Program-made: the position numbers and the translations under genes
Part shown: positions 4,965 through 6,906 of the stretch, piece after piece
Layout of the letters: each line of letters opens with the position of its first letter
Numbering within the stretch: position 1 is the stretch's first letter
From: an uncultured Clostridia bacterium
GTDB taxonomy: Bacteria; Bacillota; Clostridia; Christensenellales; Aristaeellaceae
DNA length: 6,906 bases
Direction: 5' to 3'
Assembly (NCBI GenBank): GCA_934615145.1
Contig: CAKTTM010000097.1
Span: forward strand, 1 to 6,906
Notes under the pieces: generated by a model
Databases searched by the model: none
What the model was told of the DNA's origin: nothing
Seen by the model: only the letters and a program-made list of their open reading frames with translations

Positions 4965-6563
4965 ATGAACCTGCAATTCCTGGGCGCGGCCCGCGAGGTG
5001 ACAGGCTCCAAGTACCTGCTGCAGACGGAGGGCAAGAACATACTCATCGACTGCGGCATGGAGCAGGGTGCGGACACCTACGAGAACCAGCAGCTGCCCA
5101 TCGAGGCCTCGCTGGTGGACTGTGTGGTGCTCACCCACGCGCATATCGATCACTCCGGCATGCTGCCGGAGCTGTATCAGCATGGCTTCCGCGGCGCCAT
5201 CTACGCCACGCCCGCCACCAAGGCGCTGTGCGACATCATGCTGCTGGACTCCGCCCACATACAGGAGCAGGAGGCCCAGTGGCGCAACCGCAAGGCCGAG
5301 CGCGCGGGCGACCCGCCTTATGTGCCCATCTATACCACTGAGGATGCCCAGGGCACGCTGACGCTGTTTCGCACTGCCTCCTACGGGCAGCCCACGCAGA
5401 TCCTTGACAATGTCATCCTTACCATGAGCGATGCAGGCCACCTGCTGGGCTCGGCCTCTGCCAGCCTGGAGGTGCGCGAGAAGGGCCAGGTGAAGACGGT
5501 GGTCTTCTCCGGCGACATCGGCAACCTCAGCCAGCCCATCTTACAAGATCCGCAGTACCTGACCAAGGCCGACTATGTGGTGATGGAATCCACCTATGGT
5601 GACCGCGTCCACGGTGAGCGGCCGGACTATCTGGCCGATCTGGCAGATGCTCTGCAGACCACCTTTGACCGCGGCGGCAATGTGGTGATCCCCAGCTTTG
5701 CCGTCGGCCGCACGCAGGAGATACTCTACTTCCTGCGCGAGATCAAGGAGCGGCAGATGGTGCGCGGGCACGAGGGCTTCCCCGTGTATATGGATAGCCC
5801 GCTGGCCATCAAGGCCACCGAGATATTCCGCACCAGCCAGGAGAACAACTTTGACGCCGAGATGCGCGCCCTGTTGGCCGCCGGCATCAACCCGATCAGC
5901 TTCCCCGACCTCAAGCTCTGCGTCACGGCCGAGGAATCCAAGCAAATCAACTTTGAAAAACGGCCCTGTGTGATCATCTCGGCCTCCGGCATGGCCGAAG
6001 CCGGCCGCATCCGCCACCACCTCAAGCACAACCTGTGGCGGGCGGACAGCACCATCCTGTTCGTGGGTTATCAGAGCGTGGGCACCCTGGGCCGCCAGAT
6101 CGTCGACGGCGCCAAGGAAGTGCGGCTCTTCCAGGAGAACATCGCGGTGCATGCCCAGGTCAGGCTGCTCAAGGCCATCTCCGGCCACGCGGACATGGAC
6201 GGCCTGCTGGTCTGGGCGGAGAGCTTTTCGCCCAACCCCACGCGCTTCTTCGTCTGCCACGGCGAGGAGGAGGTGGCGCTGAGCTTTGCCGCAAAGCTGG
6301 AGGCCGCCGGCAAGCAGACTGCCGTGCCCTACTCGGGCGATGCCTGGGACCTGCTCAAAGACGCCCAGAGCGCGCAGGGCAGCCGGGAGCCCGCCAAGAA
6401 GAAGGCCCGCAAGGCCAAGGCCAAGACCACCGAGGCGGACAGGCAGCTGCAGTCGGCCTTTGACAGGCTGCGCAACCTGATCGACCAGAGCCGCGGCTAC
6501 AGCAACAACCTGAAAATCAAGCTGGCTGAGCAGATCAGCAAGCTGCTGAGGAAGTGGGAGTGA
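4965..6563 (+). CDS. Metallo-beta-lactamase / beta-CASP hydrolase, probable RNase
   Basis: The protein is 532 aa. The ATG has GGAGG (4953-4957) 7 nt upstream. The metal-binding set is complete: Asp29 (LIDCG), HAHIDH (58-63), His159 (DAGHLLGSA), Asp184 (FSGDIGN) and the beta-CASP motifs Glu208 (MESTYGDR), His351/His352 (GRIRHHL) and His408 (SGHAD). The beta-CASP insert spans roughly 220-370, and the final GHAD block matches the RMMBL motif. This is the CPSF73-like group of two-zinc nucleases; bacterial members cut or trim RNA, and the cytosol is the expected site. The N-terminal GAAREVTGSKYL block is typical of this group rather than of RNase J. Family members I know end near residue 450-470. 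Here there is an extra tail of about 65 aa: a basic linker (477-487, KKKARKAKAKT without the first residues) and a helix pair (about 490-530), possibly an RNA- or partner-binding part. Its RNA targets, and any link to the exporter, are unknown. Confidence 0.95.
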   Translation: MNLQFLGAAREVTGSKYLLQTEGKNILIDCGMEQGADTYENQQLPIEASLVDCVVLTHAHIDHSGMLPELYQHGFRGAIYATPATKALCDIMLLDSAHIQEQEAQWRNRKAERAGDPPYVPIYTTEDAQGTLTLFRTASYGQPTQILDNVILTMSDAGHLLGSASASLEVREKGQVKTVVFSGDIGNLSQPILQDPQYLTKADYVVMESTYGDRVHGERPDYLADLADALQTTFDRGGNVVIPSFAVGRTQEILYFLREIKERQMVRGHEGFPVYMDSPLAIKATEIFRTSQENNFDAEMRALLAAGINPISFPDLKLCVTAEESKQINFEKRPCVIISASGMAEAGRIRHHLKHNLWRADSTILFVGYQSVGTLGRQIVDGAKEVRLFQENIAVHAQVRLLKAISGHADMDGLLVWAESFSPNPTRFFVCHGEEEVALSFAAKLEAAGKQTAVPYSGDAWDLLKDAQSAQGSREPAKKKARKAKAKTTEADRQLQSAFDRLRNLIDQSRGYSNNLKIKLAEQISKLLRKWE

Positions 6564-6565
6564 GC

Positions 6566-6906
6566 ATGAACCTGCAAGCACTGAGCATGGGCCTACCCCA
6601 GGACATCGAAAGCTATATCTCAAGCGGCCAGTGGCGCGAGGCCAGCGACATGATAGACCGTCGGCTGAAGCAGCCACTGCCCCAGATGCTGGCGCAGCGG
6701 CTGCAGCTGGCGCAGTTTTTCATGCAGCGGCTCAAAGACCAGTATCCCCTGAGCGAGGATCAGCTCATCGAGGCCGTGCGCCAGCAGATCCCCGACTACA
6801 GCGATGAGGATTTCCGCGCGCTGCGTAACGAGGGCTGGCTGGATTCCCGCCGCATCGAGGGCAGGCGCATGTATTTTGAGGATACGATCGCGTCCTTGCT
6901 GAAGGC
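6566..6906 (+). CDS. Transglutaminase-like family protein, N-terminal part (cut by window)
   Basis: The ATG at 6566 is 2 bp after the previous stop, with GGGAG (6556-6560) 5 nt upstream. The frame stays open to the last base (113 codons plus two bases), so the gene is truncated by the window edge and not broken. Visible parts are a helix DIESYISSGQWREASDMIDRRL (13-34), a second helix MLAQRLQLAQFFMQRL (41-56), then YPLSEDQLIEAVRQQIPDYSDEDFRAL (60-86), WLDSRRIEGRRMYFED (91-106) and a start of the next helix. This order (helical pair, YP-t-E, IPDfs-eEf, WiD--iI-G--yF-) resembles the N-terminal region of clostridial proteins annotated as transglutaminase-like, from memory. The catalytic Cys/His/Asp core would be beyond the window, so this call is tentative. 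No signal peptide is seen. It is probably co-transcribed with the beta-CASP gene. Confidence 0.75.
   Translation, partial: MNLQALSMGLPQDIESYISSGQWREASDMIDRRLKQPLPQMLAQRLQLAQFFMQRLKDQYPLSEDQLIEAVRQQIPDYSDEDFRALRNEGWLDSRRIEGRRMYFEDTIASLLK

Noticed and set aside
4965..6577. Identical 12-base starts (ATGAACCTGCAA) of the beta-CASP gene and the last gene
   Set aside because: The similarity stops after 12 bases and the proteins diverge at once, so it is most likely chance and not a duplication.
5541..6677. A 378-codon open frame on the minus strand opposite the beta-CASP gene
   Set aside because: Low-complexity composition, no start signal, and it runs across two well-supported plus-strand genes; a compositional shadow.

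Overview
The window is a densely coded, GC-rich bacterial segment with strong AGGAGG-type ribosome binding sites. It carries a thiamine transporter gene of the ThiT (ECF S-component) family behind a TPP riboswitch. ThiT is essentially a Firmicutes family, so the best guess is a high-GC, probably anaerobic or gut-type Clostridia/Bacillota member. There is no rRNA or other firm taxonomic marker, and the genus cannot be named.

Layout. (1) Bases 112-678 (+) encode a small exported protein with a YbjN-like body. A hairpin at 697-732 follows in the 76-bp convergent gap. (2) Bases 755-1354 (-) encode ThiT. Its leader, read on the minus strand, has a perfect-consensus promoter (1541-1570), a 5' hairpin, a TPP aptamer (about 1428-1516), an intrinsic terminator (1387-1416) and a strong RBS before a GTG start. 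(3) A divergent plus-strand promoter (1571-1599) abuts the thiT promoter and starts a run of six closely spaced plus-strand genes that continues past the right edge. In order these are: a helical cytosolic protein of unknown function (1646-2296), a four-helix membrane protein (about 2278-2637), a membrane-anchored or exported protein of unknown function (2647-3162), a complete ABC exporter half-transporter (3177-4952), a metallo-beta-lactamase/beta-CASP hydrolase with a lysine-rich C-terminal tail (4965-6563), and the start of a gene that resembles the N-terminal region of clostridial transglutaminase-like proteins (6566 onward, cut by the window).

How the parts work together. The thiT unit is a self-contained thiamine-uptake gene: when TPP is abundant, the leader should fold to expose the terminator and switch thiT off. 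The plus-strand genes look like one transcription unit, with gaps of -19, 9, 14, 12 and 2 bp. Three of them are unrecognised and two of those are membrane-associated, directly upstream of the exporter, so a joint envelope or export role is possible, but this is inference. The beta-CASP protein is most likely an RNA-processing enzyme and may simply share the operon. No mobile elements, tRNAs, rRNAs or CRISPR arrays were seen. The most noteworthy items are the abutting divergent promoters, the unusual riboswitch 5' end, and the uncharacterised gene block around the ABC exporter.
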